A DNA stretch of 64,000 nt from Rutidosis leptorrhynchoides. Taxonomy: Eukaryota > Streptophyta > Magnoliopsida > Asterales > Asteraceae. The stretch spans positions 289,982,501 through 290,046,500 of the forward strand of contig NC_092341.1 of NCBI RefSeq assembly GCF_046630445.1, read 5' to 3'. This document shows positions 10,614 through 22,451 of the stretch, one piece after another. The position numbers were made by a program, and so were the translations under genes. Position 1 is the stretch's first letter; every line of letters starts with the position of its first letter. Below the pieces are notes generated by a model. The model was not told the DNA's origin. It saw only the letters and a program-made list of their open reading frames with translations, and made no database searches.

Positions 10614-11267
10614 TTACTCAATGTAATCCACCTTTTTAACACTACCAATCAAAGCACATTCTAATACTTTGCAGTCCTCAGCGTCTTCTGTGGCCCTAGT
10701 AACTCTTGCTTCCTTATCAACTTTTGCTTTCCTTTTCTCATCAATAATTTCCCTCGCATCAGCCACCTTTCTGTAACTTCTGCCATCGACAAACTTGTTA
10801 TAAAACACCTTAGGTTGTTGAGTGTTGTTGTTTACCCCCATAGATTGTTGTTGCTTCCATCCTCTTTCCCATGCAATGAAAGCCTTTAGGTTTAAGTCAT
10901 CTGTAAAAGCTGTGCTGAGTTTTCTTGCAAAACTCTCCATTTCGTAATCTCTTATTCCATCGAATCTAACAAACCCGAATCTTTTCCCGCTTTTCAATCT
11001 TTTCTTAGGTGGTACAAATACTTCCTTAATAGTACCATAGTTCTTGAAGAGTTTCCATAGATCCGTGATGTTCCATGTCTCCGGGAAATTGAAGAAGAAG
11101 AATGATTTGATGCCGTCGTTAGAACCCTTGTGCTGGTGCAAGTAGTTGCCATCTTGATTCCAATCTCTGCTCTTGTTCCCTGCAGTGTGAGAAGCACCCT
11201 CTACTCCTTTGGGTGCAACTCCGTTGAAGGCATTTTCTCTCTCAAGCTCTCTCTCTCTCTCTCTCAT
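10614..11267 (-). pseudogene. LINE ORF1 N-terminal part with RRM domain
   Basis: The product has an RNA-recognition motif at about residues 55-110: FFFFNFPETW as RNP2-like and KRFGFVRFDG as RNP1. Such RRM-containing ORF1 proteins are typical of plant L1-type LINEs and coat element RNA. The N-terminal MRERERELERE is translated from a (CT)n tract at about 11245-11266, so the real start may be a later Met. The ORF ends at TAA 10616-10614, while the same frame reads on without another stop into the next segment. Confidence 0.7.
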
Positions 11268-11503
11268 TTTTAATTTTAAAAATTATATATTCTGAAACAT
11301 TTCAATTTAATGATGCGACGTTTGTAATAGAAAATTCGAGTCTAAGCAGCCAATCCGAACCTAACGTGTGGCACCTGAACCTAGGCTCGGGCCCGAGCCT
11401 ATTTTCTTGGATTATAGATAATTAAGCATTTTTGTCATTGTGGTTTGTAGATTGTTAGAAAAGGTAGAAGGTTTTTTTTTGTTCGGGTTACTCGGTAGGG
11501 CGA
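11268..11503. other. LINE upstream / host flank, no gene seen
   Basis: AT-rich sequence upstream of the LINE ORF. At the solo-LTR insertion point the flanks GGTTACTCG and CGAGTAATCC form an interrupted inverted repeat. Confidence 0.5.
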
Positions 11504-11678
11504 TGTGATGACCCGGAAATTTCTGACCAAATTTAAACTTAATCTTTGTATGATTAACATTTCCGACACGATAAGTAAAGTCTGTAATATTGAGTCACGA
11601 CAGTTTTGGAAGTATATTCATATAATCAATTATTCTTTGACTGTTCTCTATGATTCACGAACAATATATATAACTTAA

Positions 11679-11684
<6 letters not shown>

Positions 11685-11755
<71 letters not shown>
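11685..11755. repeat. (TA)n microsatellite in solo LTR J
   Basis: Long uninterrupted TA tract. Confidence 0.95.
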
Positions 11756-11758
<3 letters not shown>

Positions 11759-12362
11759 TTCAAGTTATTTAGTAAACGATAGTAACATTCGTTTGTTAAT
11801 TCGATTGATATTTAGATAAGTGAACTAAAATGTTTAAAATAAACAAGTAAAACACTAATTTGCTACAGTATTTTCGAATTGCTACAGTACCCAGAATGCT
11901 ACAGTATTTTCAAAAATCACTATTTGCTACAGTGAAAATTGACTTTGCTAAAGTAACTTTGCTACAGGAAAACACGATTTCAAAATAAAAAAATGTATAT
12001 ATGTATATGTATATACTACGAGTCGATGATTTATAGAAGTAAATGACCAAAACACTCGAAAGTTTAAGATACACTTTGAGTGATATAATTTAGGGATAAT
12101 TTAAGGCTATATTTTGACAAATGTACGAGTCACGAAAGGTAAAGTGCCAGTTTTCTCAGTGTACGAAAGGACGTTCGAAAAATCGGAACCGGGACATAAG
12201 TCGAGTAATGACGTACGACTTATCGGAACAAAAATTTCAAGTCAACTATGCACGTGAATTTAATATAATATATAATTAATTATATAAATTATATATTATA
12301 TATTAATATAAAAATATGTCGACAAACGTTGAGACAAAAGTTTTGTGAGCTGGAAAAGGACC

Positions 12363-12410
12363 CCATGCGATCGCATGGGAATCCTTCTACCCAGCCATTC
12401 GATCGCATGG
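12363..12410. repeat. Paired palindromes in LTR J
   Basis: CCATGCGATCGCATGG at 12363-12378 is a perfect palindrome. CCATTCGATCGCATGG at 12395-12410 is a near-perfect second copy. LTR fragment I carries the same pair at 37789-37835. Confidence 0.7.
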
Positions 12411-12492
12411 CAGTGGGAACCAGGCCAGGTCTATAAAGCTCGCAGTTTTGTTCGAATTTATTTACTTTTTCTTCTCAAATCTCTCTGTCTCT

Positions 12493-12497
<5 letters not shown>

Positions 12498-12570
<73 letters not shown>
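12498..12570. repeat. (TA)n microsatellite beside element A insertion
   Basis: TA tract in LTR J, 28 bases left of the element A insertion site. Confidence 0.95.
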
Positions 12571-12572
<2 letters not shown>

Positions 12573-12598
12573 GATTAATTAATATTATTATTATTATT

Positions 12599-15500
12599 TG
12601 AAATGTCCCGTTCTTATTGATTAAAAACGTTCCATATTAATTGATTTCGTTGCGAGGTTTTGACCTCTATATGAGACGTTTTTCAAAGACTGCATTCATT
12701 TTTAAAACAAACCATAACCTTTATTTCATCAATAAAGGTTTAAAAAGCTTTACGTAGATTATCAAATAATGATAATCTAAAATAACCTATTTACACATGA
12801 CCATTACATAATGGTTTACAATACAAATATGTTACAACAAAATAAGTTTCTTGAATGCAGTTTTTACACAATATCATACAAGCATGGACTCCAAATCTCG
12901 TCCTTATTTAAGTATGCGACAGCGGAAGCTCTTAATAATCACTTGAGAATAAACATGCTTAAAACGTCAACAAAAATGTTGGTGAGTTATAGGTTTAACC
13001 TATATATATATCAAATCATAATAATAGACCACAAGATTTCATATTTCAATATACATCCCATACATAGAGATAAAAATCATTCATATGGTGAACACCTGGT
13101 AACCGACATTAACAAGATGCATATATAAGAATATCCCCATCATTCCGGGACACCCTTCGGATATGATATAAATTTCGAAGTACTAAAGCATCCGGTACTT
13201 TGGATGGGGTTTGTTAGGCCCAATAGATCTATCTTTAGGATTCGCGTCAATTAGGGTGTCTGTTCCCTAATTCTTAGATTACCAGACTTAATAAAAAGGG
13301 GCATATTCGATTTCGATAATTCAACCATAGAATGTAGTTTCACGTACTTGTGTCTATTTTGTAAATCATTTATAAAACCTGCATGTATTCTCATCCCAAA
13401 AATATTAGATTTTAAAAGTGGGACTATAACTCACTTTCACAGATTTTTACTTCGTCGGGAAGTAAGACTTGGCCACTGTTGATTCACGAACCTATAACAA
13501 TATATACATATATATTAAAGTATGTTCAAAATATATTTACAACACTTTTAATATATTTTGATGTTTTAAGTTTATTAAGTCAGCTGTCCTCGTTAGTAAC
13601 CTATAACTAGTTGTCCACAGTTAGATGTACAGAAATAAATCGATAAATATTATCTTGAATCAATCCACGACCCAGTGTATACGTATCTCAGTATTGATCA
13701 CAACTCAAACTATATATATTTTGGAATCAACCTCAATCCTGTATAGCTAACTCCAACATTCACATATAGAGTGTCTATGGTTGTTCCGAAATATATATAG
13801 ATGTGTCGACATGATAGGTCGAAACATTGTATACGTGTGTATGGTATCTCAAGATTACATAATATACAATACAAGTTGATTAAGTTATGGTTGGAATAGA
13901 TTTGTTACCAATTTTCACGTAGCTAAAATGAGAAAAATTATCCAATCTTGTTTTACCCATAACTTCTTCATTTTAAATCCGTTTTGAGTGAATCAAATTG
14001 CTATGGTTTCATATTGAACTCTATTTTATGAATCTAAACAGAAAAAATATAGGTTTATAGTCGGAAAAATAAGTTACAGGTCGTTTTTGTAAAGGTAGTC
14101 ATTTCAGTCGAAAGAACGACGTCTAGATGACCATTTTAGAAAACATACTTCCACTTTGAGTTTAACCATAATTTTTGGATATAGTTTCATGTTCATAATA
14201 AAAATCATTTTCTCAGAATAACAACTTTTAAATCAAAGTTTATCATAGTTTTTAATTAACTAACCCAAAACAGCCCGCGGTGTTACTACGACGGCGTAAA
14301 TCCGGTTTTACGGTGTTTTTCGTGTTTCCAGGTTTTAAATCATTAAGTTAGCATATCATATAGATATAGAACATGTGTTTAGTTGATTTTAAAAGTCAAG
14401 TTAGAAGGATTAACTTTTGTTTGCGAACAAGTTTAGAATTAACTAAACTATGTTCTAGTGATTACAAGTTTAAACCTTCGAATAAGATAGCTTTATATGT
14501 ATGAATTGAATGATGTTATGAACATCATTACTACCTTAAGTTACTTGGATAAACCTACTGGAAAAGAGAAAAATGGATCTAGCTTCAACGGATCCTTGGA
14601 TGGCTCGAAGTTCTTGAAGCAGAATCATGACACGAAAACAAGTTCAAGTAAGATCATCACTTGAAATAAGATTGTTATAGTTATAGAAATTGAACCAAAG
14701 TTTGAATATGATTATTACCTTGTATTAGAATGATAACCTACTGTAAGAAACAAAGATTTCTTGAGGTTGGATGATCACCTTACAAGATTGGAAGTGAGCT
14801 AGCAAACTTGAAAGTATTCTTGATTTTATGAAACTAGAACTTTTGAAATTTATGAAGAACACTTAGAACTTGAAGATAGAACTTGAGAGAGATCAATTAG
14901 ATGAAGAAAATTGAAGAATGAAAGTGTTTGTAGGTGTTTTTGGTCGTTGGTGTATGGATTAGATATAAAGGATATGTAATTTTGTTTTCATGTAAATAAG
15001 TCATGAATGATTACTCATATTTTTGTAATTTTATGAGATATTTCATGCTAGTTGCCAAATGATGGTTCCTACATGTGTTAGGTGACTCACATGGGCTGCT
15101 AAGAGCTGATCATTGGAGTGTATATACCAATAGTACATACATCTAAAAGCTGTGTATTGTACGAGTACGAATACGGGTGCATACGAGTAGAATTGTTGAT
15201 GAAACTGAACGAGGATGTATTTGTAAGCATTTTTGTTAAGTAGAAGTATTTTGATAAGTGTATTGAAGTCTTTCAAAAGTGTATAAATACATATTAAAAC
15301 ACTACATGTATATACATTTTAACTGAGTCGTTAAGTCATCGTTAGTCGTTACATGTAAGTGTTGTTTTGAAACCTTTAGGTTAACGATCTTGTTAAATGT
15401 TGTTAACCCAATGTTTATAATATCAAATGAGATTTTAAATTATTATATTATCATGATATTATCATGTATGAATATCTCTTAATATGATATATATACATTA

Positions 15501-15850
15501 AATGTCTTTACAACGATAATCGTTACATATATGTCTCGTTTAAAAATCATTAAGTTAGTAGTCTTGTTTTTACATATGTAGTTCATTGTTAATATACTTA
15601 ATGATATGTTTACTTATCATAGTATCATGTTAACTATATATATATCCATATATATGTCATCATATAGTTTTTACAAGTTTTAACGTTCGTGAATCACCGG
15701 TCAACTTGGGTGGTCAATTGTCTATATGAAACATATTTCAATTAATCAAGTCTTAACAAGTTTGATTGCTTAATATGTTGGAAACATTTAATCATGTAAA
15801 TATCAATCTTAATTAATATATATAAACATGGAAAAGTTCGGGTCACTACA
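12599..15850 (-). repeat. Element A 3' LTR
   Basis: 3252 bases from TGAAATGTCCCG to GGTCACTACA (plus-strand reading), matching 22452-25702. It contains the hairpins at 12654-12667 and 12968-12981. Confidence 0.95.
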
Positions 15851-15886
15851 GTACCTACCCGTTAAATAAATTTCGTCCCGAAATTT
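15851..15886 (-). other. Polypurine tract and inverted repeat, element A
   Basis: The minus strand TTAACGGGTAGGTAC lies next to the 3' LTR. The AAATTTCG/CGAAATTT inverted repeat at 15868-15886 overlaps the first base of the pol stop codon (15888-15886). Confidence 0.75.
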
Positions 15887-18800
15887 TAAGCTGTTGAAGG
15901 TGTTGACGAATCTTCTGGAAATAGATGCGGGTATTTCTTCTTCATCTGATCTTCACGCTCCCAGGTGAACTCGGGTCCTCTACGAGCATTCCATCGAACC
16001 TTAACAATTGGTATCTTGTTTTGCTTAAGTCTTTTAACCTCACGATCCATTATTTCGACGGGTTCTTCGATGAATTGAAGTTTTTCGTTGATTTGGATTT
16101 CATCTAACGGAATAGTGAGATCTTCTTTAGAAAAACATTTCTTCAAATTCGAGACGTGGAAAGTGTTATGTACAGCCGCGAGTTGTTGAGGTAACTCAAG
16201 TCGGTAAGCTACTGGTCCGACACGATCAATAATCTTGAATGGTCCAATATACCTTGGATTTAATTTCCCTCGTTTACCAAATCGAACAACGCCTTTCCAA
16301 GGTGCAACTTTAAGCATGACCATCTCTCCCATTTCAAATTCTATATCTTTTCTTTTAATGTCAGCGTAGCTCTTTTGTCGACTTTGGGCGGTTTTCAACC
16401 GTTGTTGAATTTGGATGATCTTCTCGGTAGTTTCTTGTATAATCTCCGGACCCGTAATCTGTCTATCCCCCACTTCACTCCAACAAATCGGAGACCTGCA
16501 CTTTCTACCATAAAGTGCTTCAAACGGCGCCATCTCAATGCTTGAATGGTAGCTGTTGTTGTAGGAAAATTCTGCTAACGGTAGATGTCGATCCCAACTG
16601 TTTCCGAAATCAATAACACATGCTCGTAGCATGTCTTCAAGCGTTTGTATCGTCCTTTCGCTCTGCCCATCAGTTTGTGGATGATAGGCAGTACTCATGT
16701 CTAGACGAGTTCCTAATGCTTGCTGTAATGTCTGCCAGAATCTTGAAATAAATCTGCCATCCCTATCAGAGATAATAGAGATTGGTATTCCATGTCTGGA
16801 GATGACTTCCTTCAAATACAGTCGTGCTAACTTCTCCATCTTTTCATCTTCTCTTATTGGTAGGAAGTGTGCTGATTTGGTGAGACGATCAACTATTACC
16901 CAAATAGTATCAAAACCACTTGCAGTCCTTGGCAATTTAGTGATGAAATCCATGGTAATGTTTTCCCATTTCCATTCCGGGATTTCGGGTTGTTGAAGTA
17001 GACCTGATGGTTTCTGATGCTCAGCTTTGACCTTAGAACACGTCAAACATTCTCCTACGTATTTAGCAACATCGGCTTTCATACCCGGCCACCAAAAATG
17101 TTTCTTGAGATCCTTGTACATCTTCCCCATTCCAGGATGTATTGAGTATCTGGTTTTATGAGCTTCTCTAAGTACCATTTCTCTCATATCTCCAAATTTT
17201 GGTACCCAAATCCTTTCAGCCCTATACCGGGTTCCGTCTTCCCGAATATTAAGATGCTTCTCCGATCCTTTGGGTATTTCATCCTTTAAATTTCCCTCTT
17301 TTAAAACTCCTTGTTGCGCCTCCTTTATTTGAGTAGTAATGTTATTATGAATCATTATATTCATAGATTTTACTCGAATGGGTTCTCTGTCCTTCCTGCT
17401 CAAGGCATCGGCTACCACATTTGCCTTCCCCGGGTGGTAACGAATCTCAAAGTCGTAATCATTCAATAATTCAATCCACCTACGCTGCCTCATATTCAGT
17501 TGTTTCTGATTAAATATGTGTTGAAGACTTTTGTGGTCGGTATATATAATACTTTTGACCCCATATAAGTAGTGCCTCCAAGTCTTTAATGCAAAAACAA
17601 CCGCGCCTAATTCCAAATCATGCGTCGTATAATTTTGTTCGTGAATCTTCAATTGTCTAGACGCATAAGAAATCACCTTCGTTCGTTGCATTAATACACA
17701 ACCGAGACCTTGCTTTGATGCATCACAATAAATCACAAAATCATCATTCCCTTCAGGCAATGACAATATAGGTGCCGTAGTTAGCTTTTTCTTCAATAAC
17801 TGAAACGCTTTCTCTTGTTCATCATTCCATTCAAATTTCTTCCCTTTATGCGTTAATGCAGTCAAGGGTTTTGCTATTCTGGAAAAGTCTTGGATGAACC
17901 TTCTGTAGTAACCAGCTAGTCCTAAAAACTGGCGTATGTGTTTCGGAGTTTTCGGGGTTTCCCACTTTTCAACAGTTTCTATCTTTGCCGGATCCACCTT
18001 AATACCTTATTTGTTCACTATGTGACCGAGGAATTGAACTTCTTCCAACCAAAATGCACACTTTGAAAACTTAGCGTACAATTCTTCCTTCCTCAATACT
18101 TCTAACACCTTTCTCAAATGTTCACCGTGTTCTTGGTCATTCTTTGAGTAAATAAGTATGTCATCAATGAAAACAATGACAAACTTGTCAAGGTATGGTC
18201 CACACACTCGGTTCATAAGGTCCATGAACACAGCTGGTGCATTAGTTAAACCAAACGGCATGACCATAAACTCGTAATGACCGTAACGTGTTCTGAAAGC
18301 AGTCTTTGGAATATCATCTTCTTTCACCCGCATTTGATGATACCCGGAACGTAAGTCAATCTTTGAATAAACAGACGAGCCTTGTAGTTGATCAAATAAG
18401 TCGTCGATTCTCGGTAGTGGGTAGCGGTTCTTGATGGTAAGTTTGTTCAACTCTCGGTAGTCGATACACAACCTGAATGTACCATCTTTCTTCTTGACAA
18501 ACAAAACAGGAGCTCCCCACGGTGATGTGCTTGGTCGAATGAAACCACGCTCTAAAAGTTCTTGTAATTGGCTTTGCAGTTCTTTCATCTCGCTGGGTGC
18601 GAGTCTGTAAGGAGCACGAGCTATTGGTGCAGCTCCTGGTACAAGATCTATTTGAAATTCAACGGATCGATGTGGGGGTAATCCCGGTAATTCTTTCGGA
18701 AATACATCGGGAAATTCTTTTGCGACGGGAACATCATTGATGCTCTTTTCTTCAGTTTGTACTTTCTCGACGTGTGCTAGAACAGCATAGCAACCTTTTC

Positions 18801-19601
18801 TTATTAGTTTTTGTGCCTTCAAATTACTAATAAGATGTAGCTTCGTGTTGCCCTTTTCTCCGTACACCATTAAGGGTTTTCCTTTTTCTCGTATAATGCG
18901 AATTGCATTTTTGTAACAAACGATCTCCGCTTTCACTTCTTTCAACCAGTCCATACCGATTATCACATCAAAACTCCCTAACTCTACTGGTATCAAATCA
19001 ATCTTAAATGTTTCGCTAACCAGTTTAATTTCTCGATTCCGACATATATTATCTGCTGAAATTAATTTACCATTTGCTAATTCGAGTAAAAATTTACTAT
19101 CCAAAGGCGTCAATGGACAACTTAATTTAGCACAAAAATCTCTACTCATATAGCTTCTATCCGCACCCGAATCAAATAAAACGTAAGCAGATTTATTGTC
19201 AATAAGAAACATACCCGTAACAAGCTCCGGGTCTTCCTGTGCCTCTACCGCATTAATATTGAAAACTCTTCCACGGCCTTGTCCATTCGTGTTCTCCTGG
19301 TTCGGGCAATTTCTAATAATGTGGCCCGGTTTTCCACATTTATAACAAACTACATTGGCATAACTTGCTCCGACACTACTTACTCCGCCATTACTCGTTC
19401 TGACACCATTTGTTCCTTTCGTTCTATTAACCCCTGGTCCGTAGACCTCACACTTCACCGCGCTATGACCATTTCTTTTACACTTGTTGCAAAATTTGGT
19501 GCAGAACCCTGAGTGATTCTTTTCACACCTTTGGCATAGCTGCTTCTGATTGTTGTTGTTGTTGCGGTTATTATTGTTGTTGGGATGATTGTTGTAGTTG
19601 C

Positions 19602-19632
<31 letters not shown>

Positions 19633-20502
19633 GGGCCGTTTGTTGTAGTTGCGATTGATGTTGCGATTGTTGGGATAATTGTTGCGGTTATTGTTGTAAT
19701 TGCTGTTGTTGTTGTATTGGTGATTCTTATCACCATTTTCCTCCCACTTTCTTTTGACTTGCTTCCCATTGGCCTCTTCAGCAGTCTGTTCTTTAATTCT
19801 TTCTTCAATCTGGTTCACTAGTTTGTGAGCCATTCTACATGCCTGTTGTATGGAGGCGGGCTCGTGTGAACTTATATCTTCTTGGATTCTTTCCGGTAAT
19901 CCTTTCACAAACGCGTCGATCTTCTCTTCCTCATCTTCGAATGCTCCCGGACACAATAGGCACAATTCTGTGAATCGTCTTTCGTACGTGGTAATATCAA
20001 ATCCTTGGGTTCGTAACCCTCTAAGTTCTGTCTTGAGCTTATTGACCTCGGTTCTGGGACGGTACTTCTCGTTCATCAAGTGCTTGAATGCTGACCACGG
20101 TAGTGCGTACGCATCATCTTGTCCCACTTGCTCTAGATAGGTATTCCACCATGTTAACGCAGAACCTGTGAAGGTATGCGTAGCGTACTTCACTTTGTCC
20201 TCTTCAGTACACTTACTTATGGCAAACACCGATTCGACCTTCTCGGTCCACCGTTTCAATCCGATCGGTCCTTCGGTTCCATCAAATTCCAAAGGTTTGC
20301 AGGCAGTGAATTCTTTGTAGGTGCATCCTACACGATTTCCTGTACTGCTAGATCCAAGGTTATTGTTGGTATGTAGCGCAGCCTGTACTGCGGCTATGTT
20401 TGAAGCTAGAAAAGTACGGAATTCCTCTTCATTCATATTCACGGTGTGTCGAGTAGTCGGTGCCATTTCCTTCAAAATAGTTAAATGGAACAAGTTAATC
20501 AT
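15886..20502 (-). pseudogene. gag-pol polyprotein of element A, one nonsense codon
   Basis: Apart from one stop this is the same ~1538-codon frame as element B. The N-terminal ORF (20502-18007, 831 residues) holds the gag domain, an Asn-rich linker, two CCHC knuckles, the aspartic protease (DSGA) and the RT with FIDD. TAA at 18009-18007 replaces a Glu codon (GAA) directly after the RT. The frame then continues open to 15886 through RNase H, integrase (HHCC, DDE) and chromodomain. Everything else appears functional, so the lesion is recent. An Asn-codon repeat near 19550-19630 is one codon longer than in B. Without readthrough, element A cannot make RNase H or integrase. Confidence 0.95.
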
Positions 20503-20604
20503 ACAGAATATTAAGAGTAGTTAATAGTATTTCGTAGCATAATATGAACTCATTTATAAAAGCTTTTTCTTCATATTAGCGTTTTATAAGTTTAAATTCG
20601 GGTA

Positions 20605-20619
20605 GTACCTACCCGTTAA
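20605..20619 (-). other. Internal PPT-like motif, element A
   Basis: The minus strand reads TTAACGGGTAGGTAC, identical over 15 bases to the terminal PPT at 15851-15865. It lies between the F-box ORF and gag, and its flank forms a small near-palindrome (GGGTAGTACCTACCC). Confidence 0.65.
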
Positions 20620-20807
20620 GTTCATACTTAGTAGCTAATATACAATTCAACTACTACAATTCTATATAAAAAACTGATTATAATAATATTTCGCGTTCAA
20701 ACTTTTATACAATATTTTACAAACTTACAATACCGCTTATTTTACATAAAGCATGAAATATAGCACACAATAAATTTGATACAAGATGGTTGTGAAGATA
20801 ATTCTAG

Positions 20808-21491
20808 CTAGTACACAAGTCGTTCAGCAAAGGCAATAAAGACACGTAATTCATACGTCCAGAAACATGTCATGCATTCTGGTTTTACTAGGATTACTTC
20901 CCATCCTTGGTCTTGTGCAACATAACCGTTATGGCCGTTGATAAGACAGCGTGTTGTAACGTCGTCAAAGGGACGAGGGTTACGTAATGTCCAACAGTCC
21001 CGTAATAATCTAAAAACCTCATTTCTTACCCCAATTACCGACTCCGTCACTTGTGGGAACGTTTTGTTTAATAGTTGTAGCCCGATGTTCTTGTTCTCAC
21101 TTTGGTGAGATGCGAACATTACTAATCCGTAAGCATAACATGCTTCTTTATGTTGCATGTTAGCCGCTTTTTCTAAATCACGAAGTCCAATATTCGGATA
21201 TATTGAGTCAAAATAATTTCTTAACCCGTTGCGTAAAATAGCATTTGGGTTCCAAGCAATATATGCGTCAAAGTAAACACATCGTAACTTATGGGTTTCC
21301 CAATGTGATATCCCCCATCTTTCAAATGAAAGTCTCTTATAAACCAAGACATTCTTGGAACGTTCTTCGAATTTCTTACAAACTGATCTCGCCTTAAATA
21401 GTTGTGCCGAGGAATTCTGGCCGACTCTAGACAAGATTTCATCAATCATGTCTCCGGGTAGGTCTCTTAAAATATTGGGTTGTCTATCTAT
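20808..21491 (-). pseudogene. F-box / Sel1-like protein carried by element A (start codon lost)
   Basis: Same protein as the intact 227-residue copy of element B at 55105-55788. Here the first codon is ATA (21491-21489) where B has ATG, so translation could only begin at the later Met at 21449, inside the F-box. The remaining frame is fully open. Differences from B are few, for example K for T in CKxFEERS and W for G in AxNPNAIL. Resembles the plant At1g67623/At2g35280-type F-box family. Confidence 0.75.
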
Positions 21492-21627
21492 TTTGTGTTT
21501 TTAAACTGTAAAATAGACAAGAGTTAGATTCATAAAAAAATACTTATTAATACAAGCAATTTTTACATATATCATAAAGCATAAGAACACTATATTACAT
21601 ATATTACACCACACGAATACAACTATC

Positions 21628-22242
21628 TTATTCCGACTCGCTCGTTTCTTCTTCTTCGGTTTTGGTTCGTTTTGCCAAGTTTCTAGGGATATATGATGTT
21701 CCCCTAATACGAGCCGTCGTTGTCCACATTGGTTTAGAAAAACCTGGTGGTTTAGAGGTTCCCGAGTCATTGTTACAACTTAAGGACTTCGGGCGTTGAC
21801 GATACATATAAAGTTCATCGGGGTTGGAATTAGATTTCTCTATTTTTATGCCCTTTCCCTTATTATTTTCTTTTGCCTTTTTAAATTCAGTTGGGGTAAT
21901 TTCTATAACATCATCGGAATTCTCGTCGGAATCCGATTCATCGGAGAATTGGTAATCCTCCCAATATTTTGCTTCCTTGGCGGAAACACCATTGACCATA
22001 ATTAACCTTGGTCGGTTGGTTGAGGATTTTCTTTTACTTAACCGTTTTATTATTTCCCCCACCGGTTCTATTTCTTCATCCGGTTCCGATTCTTCTTCCG
22101 GTTCTGATTCTTCTTCCGGTTCCGACTCTTCTTCCGGTTCCTCTTCGGGAACTTGTGAATCAGTCCACGAATCATTCCAATTTACATTTGACTCTTCATT
22201 ATTATTAGGTGAGTCAATGGGACTTGTTCTAGAGGTAGACAT
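21628..22242 (-). CDS. Acidic Glu/Ser-repeat protein of element A
   Basis: A 204-residue ORF, first after the primer-binding site. It begins MSTSRTSPIDSPNNN and has a tandem EEESEPEEESEPE block at about residues 33-60. A basic patch follows (KRLSKRKSSTNRP), then a second acidic cluster (DESDSDENSDD), a Lys-rich segment and a C-terminal TKTEEEETSESE. No catalytic domain is recognised. The composition suggests an intrinsically disordered, perhaps nuclear or chromatin-associated protein (inference). Copies occur in B (56541-55927) and, truncated, in E (43568). The ORF is open in all three, but the copies are too similar to prove selection. Confidence 0.6.
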   Translation of the reverse strand: MSTSRTSPIDSPNNNEESNVNWNDSWTDSQVPEEEPEEESEPEEESEPEEESEPDEEIEPVGEIIKRLSKRKSSTNRPRLIMVNGVSAKEAKYWEDYQFSDESDSDENSDDVIEITPTEFKKAKENNKGKGIKIEKSNSNPDELYMYRQRPKSLSCNNDSGTSKPPGFSKPMWTTTARIRGTSYIPRNLAKRTKTEEEETSESE

Positions 22243-22437
22243 CTATCACATAATATCAAACACGTTAAGAGATTAATATATCACATAATATTCATATGTT
22301 AAAAATATATAGTTTCCAACAAAAATGTTAAGCAATCATTTTTAAAGAAAACACGGTCGAAGTCCAGACTCACTAATGCATCCTAACAAACTCGATAAGA
22401 CACACTAATGCAAATTTTCTGGTTCTCTAAGACCAAC

Positions 22438-22449
22438 GCTCTGATACCA
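22438..22449 (-). other. Primer-binding site, element A
   Basis: Minus strand TGGTATCAGAGC, complementary to the initiator tRNA-Met 3' end, two bases from the 5' LTR. Confidence 0.9.
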
Positions 22450-22451
22450 AC

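Noticed and set aside
12811-13128. Recurrent 67-105-codon ORF beginning MVYNTNMLQQNKF in several LTRs (also 22664, 42893 reverse, 47110)
   Set aside because: It lies in LTR sequence, antisense to the element. The copies are almost identical at DNA level, so conservation says nothing about coding, and its length varies between copies through point changes.
15043-15276. Recurrent 77-codon ORF beginning MKDFNTLIKILLL in LTRs (also 40683, 49343)
   Set aside because: Same reasoning: near-identical LTR DNA, no recognisable motif, and it is not kept as an equivalent ORF in the 5' LTR of element A.
19585-19821. Hydrophobic Val-rich ORF as a membrane protein
   Set aside because: Translation of (GTT)n opposite the Asn repeat; not conserved as a frame in its own right.
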